Positions 17,277-25,855 are shown, counted from the first letter of the stretch. The stretch: 64,000 bases of DNA from Rhizobiales bacterium SYSU XM002 (GCA_009846685.1 VWVY01000009.1:38625-102624); one strand, 5' to 3'. The notes: a model not told the origin generated them from the sequence alone. Program-made: numbers and translations.

Positions 17277-17771
17277 TCAGCGCTGGAAAGGCAGCTTGAC
17301 GCCCATACGGGCCAACAATCCATCCCGCCACAGAACAACGTGAATAACAACTCCGATCAAGTGAATAATGAGTAATGCATAGAGCGCTCTTGTAAGCAGA
17401 ACGTGAATCGGGCCAGCGGAAGAGACAATGTACATTTTTAACAATCCAGTAATCGGCAGAAGGATCAGCGTCGAATAAAGTGCGACATGCACCATCTTCG
17501 ACAAAGCGGCGAACATTGGGTGCCGAAAAGTCGGCGGCGTGATCGGATATCGATACCGAATCCAGAGCCGCAACAGCGCAAAAAGCAGGATCATCCCACC
17601 GGCGATTGCATGGATGTTATGCAGCAGAAGATCAAATGGGTCGATGGGCACTCCGTAATGCGGAGCATGGTGTGTGCGACCAATCGCGGGGTAGGTCCAG
17701 AGTTGTACCAGAAAGAGAGCAACGGTGGCCCAGTGGAGGAATTGGTGCACCCTGGAATATGTCTGCCGCAT
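17277..17771 (-). CDS. Cytochrome b561-type membrane protein
   Basis: A 164-residue four-helix b-type cytochrome of the YodB/CybB group. Candidate haem ligands are the His residues in RVHQFLHWATV, LHNIHAIAGG, SKMVHVALY and LIHLIGVVIHVV. The ATG at 17771 has AAGGAGG upstream and overlaps the acyltransferase stop (TGATG). Such proteins pass electrons from quinol to periplasmic acceptors. As the last gene of a copper operon, it may feed or accept electrons linked to the multicopper oxidase or cupredoxin (inferred). Confidence 0.85.
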   Translation of the reverse strand: MRQTYSRVHQFLHWATVALFLVQLWTYPAIGRTHHAPHYGVPIDPFDLLLHNIHAIAGGMILLFALLRLWIRYRYPITPPTFRHPMFAALSKMVHVALYSTLILLPITGLLKMYIVSSAGPIHVLLTRALYALLIIHLIGVVIHVVLWRDGLLARMGVKLPFQR

Positions 17772-18844
17772 CAGATTTCCTCCTTTGTGATGAACGCTCT
17801 CGCCCAAGCTGGCCGCGAGAAAAGAAAACCAAGCCGTCTGCCTCTCGCCGCACGCTCGAGAACGAGGGGAACAAGAAGTGCGATAAAAAGGACGATGATC
17901 ATCATAAGATCAGGGTAATTTGCAAAATCTGTCCGCGCCAGAAGTTCGCGACTTGCCGCCATCGGAATGACGAAAGCCAAATAAATCGGCAGCGAATACC
18001 GCCCGCAATAAGCGAGCCAACCAAAGCCGTTGGCCCGATTGAGCAGCAGAGCCAGAAGCGCGACCGCAAGGCCACCCAGCAACCCAAAAAGAATGGTGAG
18101 GCCAGGAACGCCAGCTATGCCCAAGTGCAAGAAGTAGGAATGCAGGCCGACCCAGACTACCAGCGTCACAACCGAGAGGAATGGCCGACGTCCCGCCATT
18201 GTCAGCAAAGCATCAATCGAGTGACGCCCGAGGTATCCGGCGATAAAGAAAACAAAAAACAGCGCAAAGCTATTGATGGCCGTCGACGTTGTCGCTTGCG
18301 AGATCATAGCGTAGGCGCCGCCGAAGGGGTACGCTGCAGCCCAGAGATGCAGGAGGATAGCGCCGACCCCGATAAGATAAGCGCCCCTTCCTTCGGCCAG
18401 TTTCGCCGCCAGCATGAAAAACGGCAGAATGTAGATGAACCAAAGAGAAGCAAACGGTTCGATTAACCCAAACGCGAAGGAAACGATAAGATTGGCAAGC
18501 CCCGAATGGGGGGTCGTGCCGGCTTTCAGAGTTGTCAAGATCGCCAGCCAGAGCACGTAAAAATATACATAGCGCAGCACCTTGCGATCAACGAAGCTGC
18601 GCCAATGCAAGGATCCAATCCCTGCTGCAAGATAACCAGACAGTAGGAAAAAATCGGGCATCCTGAAGGGTTTAGTCCAAGCGACGATCGCATGGAGAAA
18701 CCCAGTCTGCCCGATCTCTTTCTCAACGCCGAGCGTGGTGTGCATCATCACGACAAGGATGATGCAGAGGCCCTTCGCATGGTCGATCCAACCTCGTCTC
18801 GGGGAGGCCGGAGGAGGCGCCTCGATCAGCGTCTGTTCGTTCAA
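17771..18844 (-). CDS. Acyltransferase 3/OpgC-like integral membrane protein
   Basis: A 357-residue protein with about ten hydrophobic helices of the acyltransferase-3 superfamily. Visible motifs are GWIDHAKGLCIILVVMMHTT (catalytic His region), the RMPDFFLLSGYLAAG segment after helix 2, and FASLWFIYILPFF in mid-protein. Members move acyl groups onto sugars, glucans or lipids at the inner membrane. It lies 7 bp from the CusF-like gene and overlaps cytochrome b561, so it is embedded in a copper operon, which is unusual; envelope modification under metal stress is one possibility. Confidence 0.85.
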   Translation of the reverse strand: MNEQTLIEAPPPASPRRGWIDHAKGLCIILVVMMHTTLGVEKEIGQTGFLHAIVAWTKPFRMPDFFLLSGYLAAGIGSLHWRSFVDRKVLRYVYFYVLWLAILTTLKAGTTPHSGLANLIVSFAFGLIEPFASLWFIYILPFFMLAAKLAEGRGAYLIGVGAILLHLWAAAYPFGGAYAMISQATTSTAINSFALFFVFFIAGYLGRHSIDALLTMAGRRPFLSVVTLVVWVGLHSYFLHLGIAGVPGLTILFGLLGGLAVALLALLLNRANGFGWLAYCGRYSLPIYLAFVIPMAASRELLARTDFANYPDLMMIIVLFIALLVPLVLERAARGRRLGFLFSRPAWARAFITKEEI

Positions 18845-18851
18845 AGCGCAA

Positions 18852-19136
18852 TCACTTAGATTTTTGGAGCTTGGTTACTGTGATTTGGCCGTTGACGCGG
18901 TCAGCGTCGAACTTGATCTTGTCGCCAGCCTTTAGTCCCTTGAGCATTGCCGGATCGCTAGCGCGGAATACCATCGTCATCGAATCCATGTCGAGATTTT
19001 TGATCGGACCGTGGTCGATCGTCAGCTTGCCTTGCTCGGCGTCGATCTTTTTCACGGTGCCATTGATGGATTGCGCCTCAGCGGCGGAAACCAGCATTAC
19101 AAGCGCGGTTGCGCCGAAAAGAGTATGCATTTTCAT
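18852..19136 (-). CDS. CusF-like periplasmic copper-binding protein
   Basis: A 94-residue protein with a signal peptide (MKMHTLFGATALVMLVSAAEA) and a small OB-fold. The CusF copper site of His, two Met and an aromatic is only partly clear: the LDMDSMTMVFRASDP segment matches the conserved M-x-M-x-F core, and the TIDHGPIKN stretch supplies the His. CusF hands Cu(I)/Ag(I) to CusB. Start ATG at 19136; an in-frame GTG at 19151 adds five residues. It lies between the cupredoxin and acyltransferase genes in the large minus-strand operon. Confidence 0.88.
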   Translation of the reverse strand: MKMHTLFGATALVMLVSAAEAQSINGTVKKIDAEQGKLTIDHGPIKNLDMDSMTMVFRASDPAMLKGLKAGDKIKFDADRVNGQITVTKLQKSK

Positions 19137-19182
19137 GGATTTCACTTTCACAGGTTTCAGCAGCTGAACGGTTGGGGGCCTG

Positions 19183-19662
19183 TCATTTCACAATGATCTT
19201 GCCAGTCATGCCCGCTTCCCGATGGCCGGGAATTAGGCACGAAAAATCGAACTCCCCGGCTTTGGTGAAGTGCCACACGATGTCACCGGTTTTCTTGGGA
19301 GCGAGACGCTTCGCGTTCGGGTCATCATGTTCCATGTCCGGATTTTTCTGCATCTCAATGGCGTGCTTGAGATTTTCCTCAAGCGTCGCAATCACCAGCT
19401 CATGATCGAGTTCGCCGCCGTTCAGCAACTTGAATCGAACCTGCTCACCCCTTTTTATTTCAACGATAGGAGGCGAAAAAAACATTTTGCCGTCGCCCTC
19501 ACCCATCCGGATGTTGACAATCCTGGCCGGTTTTTTGGGATCGCCCGGCTTGCCATATGCGGTTTCTTCCGCGTGACCGTGGCCAGCCTGCCCTGGTCCC
19601 GCCATTGCTGGGTATAGACCGAGCGCGAAAACAGCCAGCGCGACGAGAGCTGATTTTTTCAT
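19183..19662 (-). CDS. Periplasmic cupredoxin (plastocyanin/azurin-like)
   Basis: A 159-residue blue-copper protein. The signal peptide (MKKSALVALAVFALGLYPAMA) precedes a short His-rich start (GQAGHGHAEET). Type 1 copper ligands are His in GELDHELV, Cys and His in FSCLIPGH and Met in REAGMTG. The insert EMQKNPDMEHDDPNAKR is characteristic of the copper-resistance cupredoxins found beside multicopper oxidases. GGAAG precedes the ATG at 19662. It may act as electron or copper carrier for the oxidase encoded just upstream. Confidence 0.88.
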   Translation of the reverse strand: MKKSALVALAVFALGLYPAMAGPGQAGHGHAEETAYGKPGDPKKPARIVNIRMGEGDGKMFFSPPIVEIKRGEQVRFKLLNGGELDHELVIATLEENLKHAIEMQKNPDMEHDDPNAKRLAPKKTGDIVWHFTKAGEFDFSCLIPGHREAGMTGKIIVK

Positions 19663-19687
19663 CGTTTTCTTCCTTTCCGAAGTGAAG

Positions 19688-21115
19688 CTAGTGGTTCGAA
19701 TGCCCGCCGCCTTTCGGCGCGGGAAGCGGATTGCCATCCGGACCAAGGACGGGCTTGCGGGGGTCCTTCACCCGCCAGTCTGCGGACTGCGGCCCAGGTG
19801 ATATAGATGGTGTGACTGCGGCGAGCTTGCCTTTGTATTCGTAGGCAACCGTACCTTCCGGATGCTTGAACCAGCCGGGATCCTTGTAGTCGTTCTTGGC
19901 GAGACCTTCGCGAACCTTCACCACTGAAAACATGCCGCCCATTTCGACGGGGCCGAACTGTGCGAAGCCGGTCATCATGGGGAGCGTATTGTCGGGCAGG
20001 GGCATCTCCATGGAACCCATCTCGCCCATGCCGTTCGAGCCCATCGGCATATAGCCAGGCGCGATCTTGCGGATGCGCTCCGCCAGATCCTTCTTGTTAA
20101 CGCCGATGTAGGTCTTCACAGAATGTCCCATCGCATTCATCGTGTGATGTGATTTGTGGCAATGAATGGCCCAATCCCCGAGCTCATCCGCGACAAAATC
20201 AAAGGCTCGCATCTGACCAACGGCACAATCGATCGAGACTTCATCCCAGGCGGACGCCGGATCGACCCAGCCACCGTCCGTGCAGGACACTTTGAATTCG
20301 TAGCCATGCATATGGATCGGGTGGTTCGTCATCGTCAGGTTGCCAAAGCGGATTCTGACCTTGTCATTCTTGCCGACGACGAAGGGATCGATCCCCGGGA
20401 ACGCCCGCGAATTCCAGCACCACATGTTGAAATCGAGCATGGTGTTGACCTTCGGCACGTAGGAGCCTGGCTCGATGTCAAAGGCGTTCAGAAGAAAGAC
20501 GAAATCGCGGTCAACGCGGCGAAATGCCGGGTCCTTTGGATGCACAACGAAGAAGCCCATCATGCCCATCGCCATCTGGACCATTTCGTCCGAATGCGGG
20601 TGGTACATGTAAGTTCCGGAGCGGCGGAGCAGGAACTCGTAGACGAAGGTCTTGCCTGGCGGGATGTGCGGCTGATTGAGGCCACCGACGCCGTCCATTC
20701 CGTTCGGCAAACGCTGACCATGCCAGTGGACAGCAGTGTGCTCGGGCAGTTTATTGGTGACGTAAATGCGCACCTTGTCGCCTTCGACCGCTTCAATGGT
20801 CGGGCCAGGTGATTGGCCGTTGTATCCCCAGAGATAGGCATTCATCCCTGGCGCAATTTCTCGCACCACGGGTTCAGCTACGAGATGGAATTCCTTCCAG
20901 TCGCCATTCATCCGCCAAGGGAGCGTCCAACCATTCAACGTCGCCACAGGTTGATAATCCGGTCCCGTTGTCGGGAGGAGCGGAGCCTGCGTCTTTGGGC
21001 TTTTTGTTGTCGGCGCCTCCGGAACGGCAGCGAAAGCCGAGCGCCCAGATACCATCCCAGCACCTGCGAGAACGAGGCTCGATGCACCGACAAAACTTCG
21101 ACGAGAGACGTCCAT
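19688..21115 (-). CDS. Multicopper oxidase, Tat-exported, second copy
   Basis: A 475-residue multicopper oxidase different from the one at 15683. It has a Tat signal (SRRSFVGASSLVLAGAGM), the copper sites HWHGQRLPNGMDG, MYHPHSDEM, HPIHMHGYEF and HCHKSHHTMNAMGH, and a Met-rich C-terminal part (GSNGMGEMGSMEMPLP). It resembles CopA-like oxidases of three-domain type with a Met cluster near the T1 site. GAGGAG lies before the ATG at 21115. Its 3' neighbour is the cupredoxin, 25 bp away, suggesting a functional pair. Confidence 0.92.
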   Translation of the reverse strand: MDVSRRSFVGASSLVLAGAGMVSGRSAFAAVPEAPTTKSPKTQAPLLPTTGPDYQPVATLNGWTLPWRMNGDWKEFHLVAEPVVREIAPGMNAYLWGYNGQSPGPTIEAVEGDKVRIYVTNKLPEHTAVHWHGQRLPNGMDGVGGLNQPHIPPGKTFVYEFLLRRSGTYMYHPHSDEMVQMAMGMMGFFVVHPKDPAFRRVDRDFVFLLNAFDIEPGSYVPKVNTMLDFNMWCWNSRAFPGIDPFVVGKNDKVRIRFGNLTMTNHPIHMHGYEFKVSCTDGGWVDPASAWDEVSIDCAVGQMRAFDFVADELGDWAIHCHKSHHTMNAMGHSVKTYIGVNKKDLAERIRKIAPGYMPMGSNGMGEMGSMEMPLPDNTLPMMTGFAQFGPVEMGGMFSVVKVREGLAKNDYKDPGWFKHPEGTVAYEYKGKLAAVTPSISPGPQSADWRVKDPRKPVLGPDGNPLPAPKGGGHSNH

Positions 21116-21126
21116 GCTATTTCTCC

Positions 21127-22599
21127 TCAATGACCCGGCTCGCCGCCGCCCTGCGGTGCAGCACCTGCGCTTGCTGCTGCGCCCGACACACCGCCGCCAA
21201 TGAGCGCGTGCTTGAAATCGACATCAGCGATGAAGAAATCACGCTTTGCATTGACAGCTGCGACTTGTGACATCATCCGACCACGGGCGTCAGCAATGAG
21301 CTGCGTCACGTCGATCAGCATGCCATTGTATTGAAGCAAGCTCTCTTCTTGGATAATTTTGCGCAACGGAAGAACTTGGCTCTGGTAAAGGCGAGAAACA
21401 TCATAGGTTCCTCTCCATACCTGATAGGCCTCGCGGGCTTCAGAACGGATATTTATTGCCTTTTCTGCAAGCTTGTTTGCAGCTTGCATGTATGTTTCTT
21501 CAGCCAGCGCAGCCCTTGCTTGTCCAAAATCGAAGAGCGGGATTTCGATTTCGAGTTCCAGCGTACGCCTGATTGTGCGTTCGCGATCACCATCAGCCTT
21601 GAAGGCTCGGTCGTAGGTCCGCCGACCCAGAAGGTCGATATCGGCGACGAAACGCGTGGCTTGCGTGAGCCCAAGAGACTTCGCCAGCGCATCAAGGTCT
21701 GCACGCGCCATCTGGAGGTCGACGCGGCGCTTCAACGCCTCGGCCTCAATCTCTCGAGAGGTAGCAAGACGAGGCATCGCTGGGAGAGCGCCGGGCAATT
21801 TGAGTGCGGAGAGATCTTCGCCCCACAGCCCCATCAGGCGGATCAGTTTCTCGCGCTCCACCCGCTGTTGAATACGAGCTTGGGCAAGTTGAGCTCCGGT
21901 TTCCGCGTAAAAGACGAAATCGCGGGCCTGATTGAGCTTGTTGACACCGCCTGATTCGCCCAGGCGCTTGAAGAGCTCTGCCGTTGCCTCTGCCGTCGAT
22001 TTTGCCTGGACCAGAGCAGCAACCTGCTGGTTCGCTGCAACAGCCCGGTAGTACTGCCTGCGCGTGTCCGCTGCGAGTTTCAGCATGTTTTCCAATGTGC
22101 GCAATTGCGCAACTCGAAATCTGTCGTTCGCAATCTCGACGCGGGCTGGCAGTGTTACGAGCGCAAGGATCGATCCAGATATCTGCCGCTCAATTTCAAG
22201 AGCAAGCGGGGCTGTCGTCCGCGCGATTGCGATACGAGGGTTGGGCGGCAAACTCGCCTGCATCCTTTGGGCATCAGCGATCCCAAGCTCATTAAATGCA
22301 GCTTGAAGTCCGCGATTGTTCCAGAATGCGATCTGAACCGCCGCATCTGCACTCAAGGGCTTCTTCAACAGCGAATCGACACGCGATTTTGCGGTGCCAG
22401 CCTCTTCTTCCGACCTGATTTTCTCAACTTGTTTGCCAAGATCGGCAGTGGCGCTCGCTTGGAGCATGCCGAGCCCATTGTCAGGTTGCGTGGAAACACA
22501 GCCAGCCAAAACCAACGCTACCCCCGCGAGCAAACCGGCTCGAAGAGAGAGACCCCGAAGGCTGCGGCCATCAAAACTGAGGTTCGAATACAGATTCAT
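21127..22599 (-). CDS. TolC/CusC-type outer membrane efflux lipoprotein
   Basis: A 490-residue outer-membrane factor with a lipoprotein signal (ALVLAGCVST, Cys at about 37) and long alternating coiled-coil helices typical of OEP repeats (LADTRRQYYRAVAANQQVAAL, ARAALAEETYMQAANKLAEK). The ATG at 22599 overlaps the upstream lipoprotein stop by 4 bp and puts the signal at the N-terminus; a much longer frame lacks one. It probably supplies the exit duct for the CusBA pump encoded divergently at 26401-31061. Ends GGGEPGH. Confidence 0.88.
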   Translation of the reverse strand: MNLYSNLSFDGRSLRGLSLRAGLLAGVALVLAGCVSTQPDNGLGMLQASATADLGKQVEKIRSEEEAGTAKSRVDSLLKKPLSADAAVQIAFWNNRGLQAAFNELGIADAQRMQASLPPNPRIAIARTTAPLALEIERQISGSILALVTLPARVEIANDRFRVAQLRTLENMLKLAADTRRQYYRAVAANQQVAALVQAKSTAEATAELFKRLGESGGVNKLNQARDFVFYAETGAQLAQARIQQRVEREKLIRLMGLWGEDLSALKLPGALPAMPRLATSREIEAEALKRRVDLQMARADLDALAKSLGLTQATRFVADIDLLGRRTYDRAFKADGDRERTIRRTLELEIEIPLFDFGQARAALAEETYMQAANKLAEKAINIRSEAREAYQVWRGTYDVSRLYQSQVLPLRKIIQEESLLQYNGMLIDVTQLIADARGRMMSQVAAVNAKRDFFIADVDFKHALIGGGVSGAAASAGAAPQGGGEPGH

Positions 22600-22802
22600 G
22601 ATCTTGGCGCCACACGACGGTTGAGCTCTTCCCAACCCTTTGGCCCAACGGGACGATAGGTCTTCGTCTCGGCGGCCACGGGGCTGTACTTTACGGGTTT
22701 TGTCTTCACCGACGGATCTGATGGTCGATCCAGATAATTTGGTACGGAGGCGCATGCAGCCAACGTCGATGAGAGGAATGTAATCAGTAATAATCGACGC
22801 AT
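22596..22802 (-). CDS. Small lipoprotein of unknown function
   Basis: A 68-residue protein with a lipoprotein signal (MRRLLLITFLSSTLAACAS, lipobox LAAC). The mature part is short, basic and proline-containing (NYLDRPSDPSVKTKPVKYSP, then GPKGWEELNRRV). It is the first gene of the seven-gene copper operon and overlaps the TolC-like gene by 4 bp. The GPKGWEELNR ending suggests a short interaction motif rather than an enzyme. No family is recognised. Confidence 0.7.
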   Translation of the reverse strand: MRRLLLITFLSSTLAACASVPNYLDRPSDPSVKTKPVKYSPVAAETKTYRPVGPKGWEELNRRVAPRS

Positions 22803-22865
22803 TGGCCTGTCCCGAAGCACCCTGTTTGTGGAAGCTGGGTAGCAAAAGGTCGCGCAGTCCGTCTG

Positions 22866-22879
22866 TTACAAATTATTGC
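22866..22879. promoter_or_regulatory. Second copy of the ACAAATTATT motif, in the divergent copper promoter region
   Basis: TTACAAATTATTGC lies 64 bp upstream of the lipoprotein ATG in the 225-bp intergenic region between the two divergent copper operons. It shares ten bases with 17250-17259. A further GTTACA half-motif occurs at 22933-22938. Proposed as a response-regulator site, unproven. Confidence 0.35.
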
Positions 22880-23027
22880 GATCCGGCTTCCGTGAATGTT
22901 GCGAAATATTTCGAAAAATCATTGAAATTAATGGGTTACAGAATGTGTTCATCCTCTTCGAAGGTGGCGATAAGGCCTCCGGAAGAGGGATCGCCGCTGA
23001 TGGCGATTGACATGAAGGAAAAGCAAG

Positions 23028-23270
23028 ATGAACAAACTCTTGGGTATGGTGGTGGTGACATTGGTTTTCGGTACCGGAGTCGCTTCCGCCAACAACGGCA
23101 TCCTTTTCGACAACCCGAACGACCCGTATTTCACCACGCCGGCTGAATTCATCGCTCTCGGGCAACAGCTGAAAGGGAAGATCGAGTTGGAGCGCCGCAG
23201 CGTCACGATCGTCCCGGCTCAGAATAGCACTTCGACAGATCCGGCACGGTCAGGGCAATCTGGCAAATAA
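23028..23270 (+). CDS. Small secreted protein, function unknown
   Basis: An 80-residue protein with a Sec signal peptide (MNKLLGMVVVTLVFGTGVASA) and a mature part of about 58 residues (NNGILFDNPNDPYFTTPAEF, then a Gln/Lys/Arg stretch and a Ser/Thr-rich tail). AAGGAAAAGCAAG precedes the ATG. It is the first gene of the plus-strand copper operon, directly before the two-component system, so it could be an early-induced or signal-modulating periplasmic peptide. No family is recognised. Confidence 0.7.
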   Translation: MNKLLGMVVVTLVFGTGVASANNGILFDNPNDPYFTTPAEFIALGQQLKGKIELERRSVTIVPAQNSTSTDPARSGQSGK

Positions 23271-23279
23271 ACCAAACCG

Positions 23280-23314
23280 CCCTGCCGATTGAAGCAAGGC
23301 TCCATTCGGCAGGG
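23280..23314 (+). terminator. Nine-base-pair stem between the small secreted protein and the response regulator
   Basis: CCCTGCCGA (23280-23288) and TCGGCAGGG (23306-23314) are perfectly complementary around a 17-nt loop. It begins 10 bp after the secreted-protein stop and ends 19 bp before the regulator ATG. With no T-run it may be an attenuator or mRNA-stabilising hairpin rather than a full terminator. Confidence 0.5.
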
Positions 23315-23333
23315 TGGTGCATTCGGTGTACTT

Positions 23334-24077
23334 ATGGAAAAAGCCGCGACAGCATCACCAAGTGATCACGGAAACATTCTGGTTGTCGATGATGACTCGG
23401 AAATTCGGCTGCTGATTACGAAATTTCTCCAGCGCCATGGGTACCACGTTCATTCGAGCGGGGATGCTCTCGGCGTCCTGGAATCCCTTAGACGATTTAC
23501 GATTGATGCCATCATCCTTGATGTCATGCTACCCGGCACCACTGGAATCGAAGCCTGTCGCCAAATTCGAGAGGCTTCCCCTGTGCCCGTCATCTTGCTC
23601 ACGGCGCGTTCTGAGGAGGACATTCGGGTTTCTGGACTTGAGGGCGGAGCAGACGACTACATAACCAAGCCGTTTTCACCGCGAGAGCTGTTGGCCCGGC
23701 TTCGATCTGTACTCCGACGGTCACGTGGAGCAGGCCAAACGATTGAAATAGTTTCAAAAGGCCGCATTCTGTTTGACGGTTGGAACCTTGACACCCTGCG
23801 TCGGGAACTCACTACGCCCGAGGGCGTTTTGATCGATCTCTCTACAGGAGAATACAACCTGCTTGTCGCGTTCCTGGAACATGCCAATCGCGTCCTCTCC
23901 CGCGAAATGTTGATGGAACTCGCAAAGACAAGAACCAGCGATCCTTTTGATCGAACGATCGACGTGCAAATAAGCCGCCTGCGGCGAAAGCTCGAGACAT
24001 CGGAAACAACCGGTCAAATCATCAAGACCATTCGTGGCGCCGGTTACATTTTCGTCCCCAAGGTAACGTTTGGATGA
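23334..24077 (+). CDS. OmpR-family response regulator (copper two-component system)
   Basis: A 247-residue response regulator. The receiver domain has the acidic pocket DDD near residue 20, phospho-acceptor Asp in IILDVMLPG and Lys in ITKPFSP. A C-terminal OmpR winged helix ends with DVQISRLRRKLE and IRGAGYIFVPKV. The ATG at 23334 begins just after the 9-bp hairpin; a TTG at 23289 would run through it. It overlaps the kinase gene by 4 bp. Its place among copper genes suggests a CusR/CopR-like role. Confidence 0.9.
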   Translation: MEKAATASPSDHGNILVVDDDSEIRLLITKFLQRHGYHVHSSGDALGVLESLRRFTIDAIILDVMLPGTTGIEACRQIREASPVPVILLTARSEEDIRVSGLEGGADDYITKPFSPRELLARLRSVLRRSRGAGQTIEIVSKGRILFDGWNLDTLRRELTTPEGVLIDLSTGEYNLLVAFLEHANRVLSREMLMELAKTRTSDPFDRTIDVQISRLRRKLETSETTGQIIKTIRGAGYIFVPKVTFG

Positions 24078-25510
24078 AGACGCAACCGTTACGTTTGCTG
24101 CCCGACACCATCGTCATGCGGGCCGTCATGATCCTGATTGGCGCCCTGGTTGCCATGAGCCTTGTCGGCTACTGGGTCTATCGGGTCGGTGCGGAAGGCC
24201 TCGCAACGACGGCCCGCGACAAGGGACTCGCTGAACGAATTGTCTCAATCAAGAGAGCAGTCAGTGCCATTCCTGATGAAATCGAGCGCGATAGAGCGGC
24301 CCACGCTCTGGCGACGGCCTCTTTGGAAGTTCACTGGAGCAAGGTCAGCCTTGTGCTGGGCAATGCGCCCGTCACCGAAAGATCACGCGCGATGGAGGTC
24401 CGACTGAGGGAACTCGTGCCCGAGTTTGGAACGGAATCTTTCCGGGTCGGCTATGCGGATGATGGAGCACTCAATGCCGGTGAAGGAGATGCTTACAAGC
24501 ACATGCTGCTAGTGTCTGTGAAGCTCGATGACGGAACTTGGCTGAACTTTGCTTCGCCCACCTTTGGCACAGCCCATCACATGGCTGGGAATATCCTCGC
24601 CATCGCTGCGATTGTTGGCTCACTTATTATTTTGATCGCAATCCTGTTGCTCCGGTGGGTAACGCGACCCCTACGCGATCTCGCGATTGCCGCGGAACGG
24701 TTTAGTCTCGACGAGGCCCGCGAACCGGTTTCAGAACTTGGCCCAGCTGAGGTGCGACGGGCGGCAAAGGCCTTTAACACGATGGGCGATCGCGTACGGC
24801 GTCTTGTCTCCGAACGCACAATGGCGCTCGCCGCCGTCAGCCACGATCTCAGAACACCCATCACACGGCTACGGCTTCGCTCGGAGATGCTCGACGACGA
24901 ATCGACTCGCAACCTCATCGATGATGATCTCTCCGAAATGGAGATGATGATCAACTCCACCCTCGAATATCTCAGCGTGGGCGTAGCCAAGGAACCCCCG
25001 AAGGCCTTCGATCTCGCGACCATGCTCAGAACAATCGTGGATGGAGAGGCGGATCGCGGGCAGCCGATCACCCTGAAAGGAATCGAGCACGCGCCGGTGC
25101 TGGGAAAACCTGTCGCCATGAAGCGGGCGATGTGGAATATCATCGGCAATGCCCTGAAGTACGGAAACACGGCCACGGTTCATATCAAGCCTGATGGAGC
25201 ACAGGTTCTCGTCGAGGTACTCGACGACGGGCCGGGCATCCCTGATGCTGAATTCGAACGGGTCTTCGAACCGTTCTACCGCATCGAGAATTCGAGAAGC
25301 CGACAGACGGGTGGCACCGGTCTCGGACTGACAATCGCCAAATCCATCATTGTCGAGCATGGCGGAACGATATCGCTTCACAACCGGCAGCGTGGCGGCC
25401 TGCGGGTTTCCGTTCGCCTTCCGGTTAAACTGGTGGAAACCGCAATGCCTGGATCAGGCAAGTGTGAAGACGCATCCACTAGGCAGGACCACCGAAACAT
25501 GCGATTCTGA
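24074..25510 (+). CDS. Sensor histidine kinase (copper two-component system)
   Basis: A 478-residue membrane kinase: helices at about 12-35 and 171-194 bracket a ~135-residue periplasmic sensor domain, then HAMP, dimerisation domain with phospho-acceptor His257 (AVSHDLRTP), and an ATPase domain with N box IIGNALKYG, DDGPGIP and GTGLGLTIAKS. The sensor domain has few His/Met, so the ligand is not obvious from sequence; copper is inferred from the neighbours. It is coupled to the response regulator by an ATGA overlap and ends 3 bp before the Cys-rich gene. Confidence 0.9.
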   Translation: MKTQPLRLLPDTIVMRAVMILIGALVAMSLVGYWVYRVGAEGLATTARDKGLAERIVSIKRAVSAIPDEIERDRAAHALATASLEVHWSKVSLVLGNAPVTERSRAMEVRLRELVPEFGTESFRVGYADDGALNAGEGDAYKHMLLVSVKLDDGTWLNFASPTFGTAHHMAGNILAIAAIVGSLIILIAILLLRWVTRPLRDLAIAAERFSLDEAREPVSELGPAEVRRAAKAFNTMGDRVRRLVSERTMALAAVSHDLRTPITRLRLRSEMLDDESTRNLIDDDLSEMEMMINSTLEYLSVGVAKEPPKAFDLATMLRTIVDGEADRGQPITLKGIEHAPVLGKPVAMKRAMWNIIGNALKYGNTATVHIKPDGAQVLVEVLDDGPGIPDAEFERVFEPFYRIENSRSRQTGGTGLGLTIAKSIIVEHGGTISLHNRQRGGLRVSVRLPVKLVETAMPGSGKCEDASTRQDHRNMRF

Positions 25511-25513
25511 ATC

Positions 25514-25855
25514 ATGGTCCGCACTTTGCTCCTTCCGCGACTGCTGGCGATCCTTGCGATCGTCGCGCTGGTTGTTGCGCCCTTGCCTGCGACGGCACGG
25601 GGAGGGATGCCGGTTGACGCGGCCAGCATGATGGAGCCGATGGATTGCTGCCCACCCGGCGATCCGGTGATGCCGGATTGCCAGAAGAGTTGCCCCTATC
25701 TCGCCTTGTGCATGGCGAAGTGCTTCCCCGTCGCGCCTGCGGCTGCGGTTCGCATGGCATATATCGACGCGGTTCCAACCTCTCACCGGCTCTCGCCGGA
25801 TGAGAGCATCGACGCCCGGACGATCAGGCCGTCGGCACCACCACCCCGAATTTAG
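25514..25855 (+). CDS. Small secreted Cys/Met-rich protein
   Basis: A 113-residue protein with a signal peptide (about residues 1-29, ending ATARG). The centre is dense in Cys and Met: MMEPMDCCPPGDPVMPDC then KSCPYLALCMAKCF, seven Cys in about 30 residues. The tail is Ser/Pro/Arg-rich and disordered. Position directly after the sensor kinase and before FixH/CusB genes suggests periplasmic copper binding. Related short Cys-rich proteins occur in other alphaproteobacterial copper clusters, but no named family is claimed. Confidence 0.7.
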   Translation: MVRTLLLPRLLAILAIVALVVAPLPATARGGMPVDAASMMEPMDCCPPGDPVMPDCQKSCPYLALCMAKCFPVAPAAAVRMAYIDAVPTSHRLSPDESIDARTIRPSAPPPRI

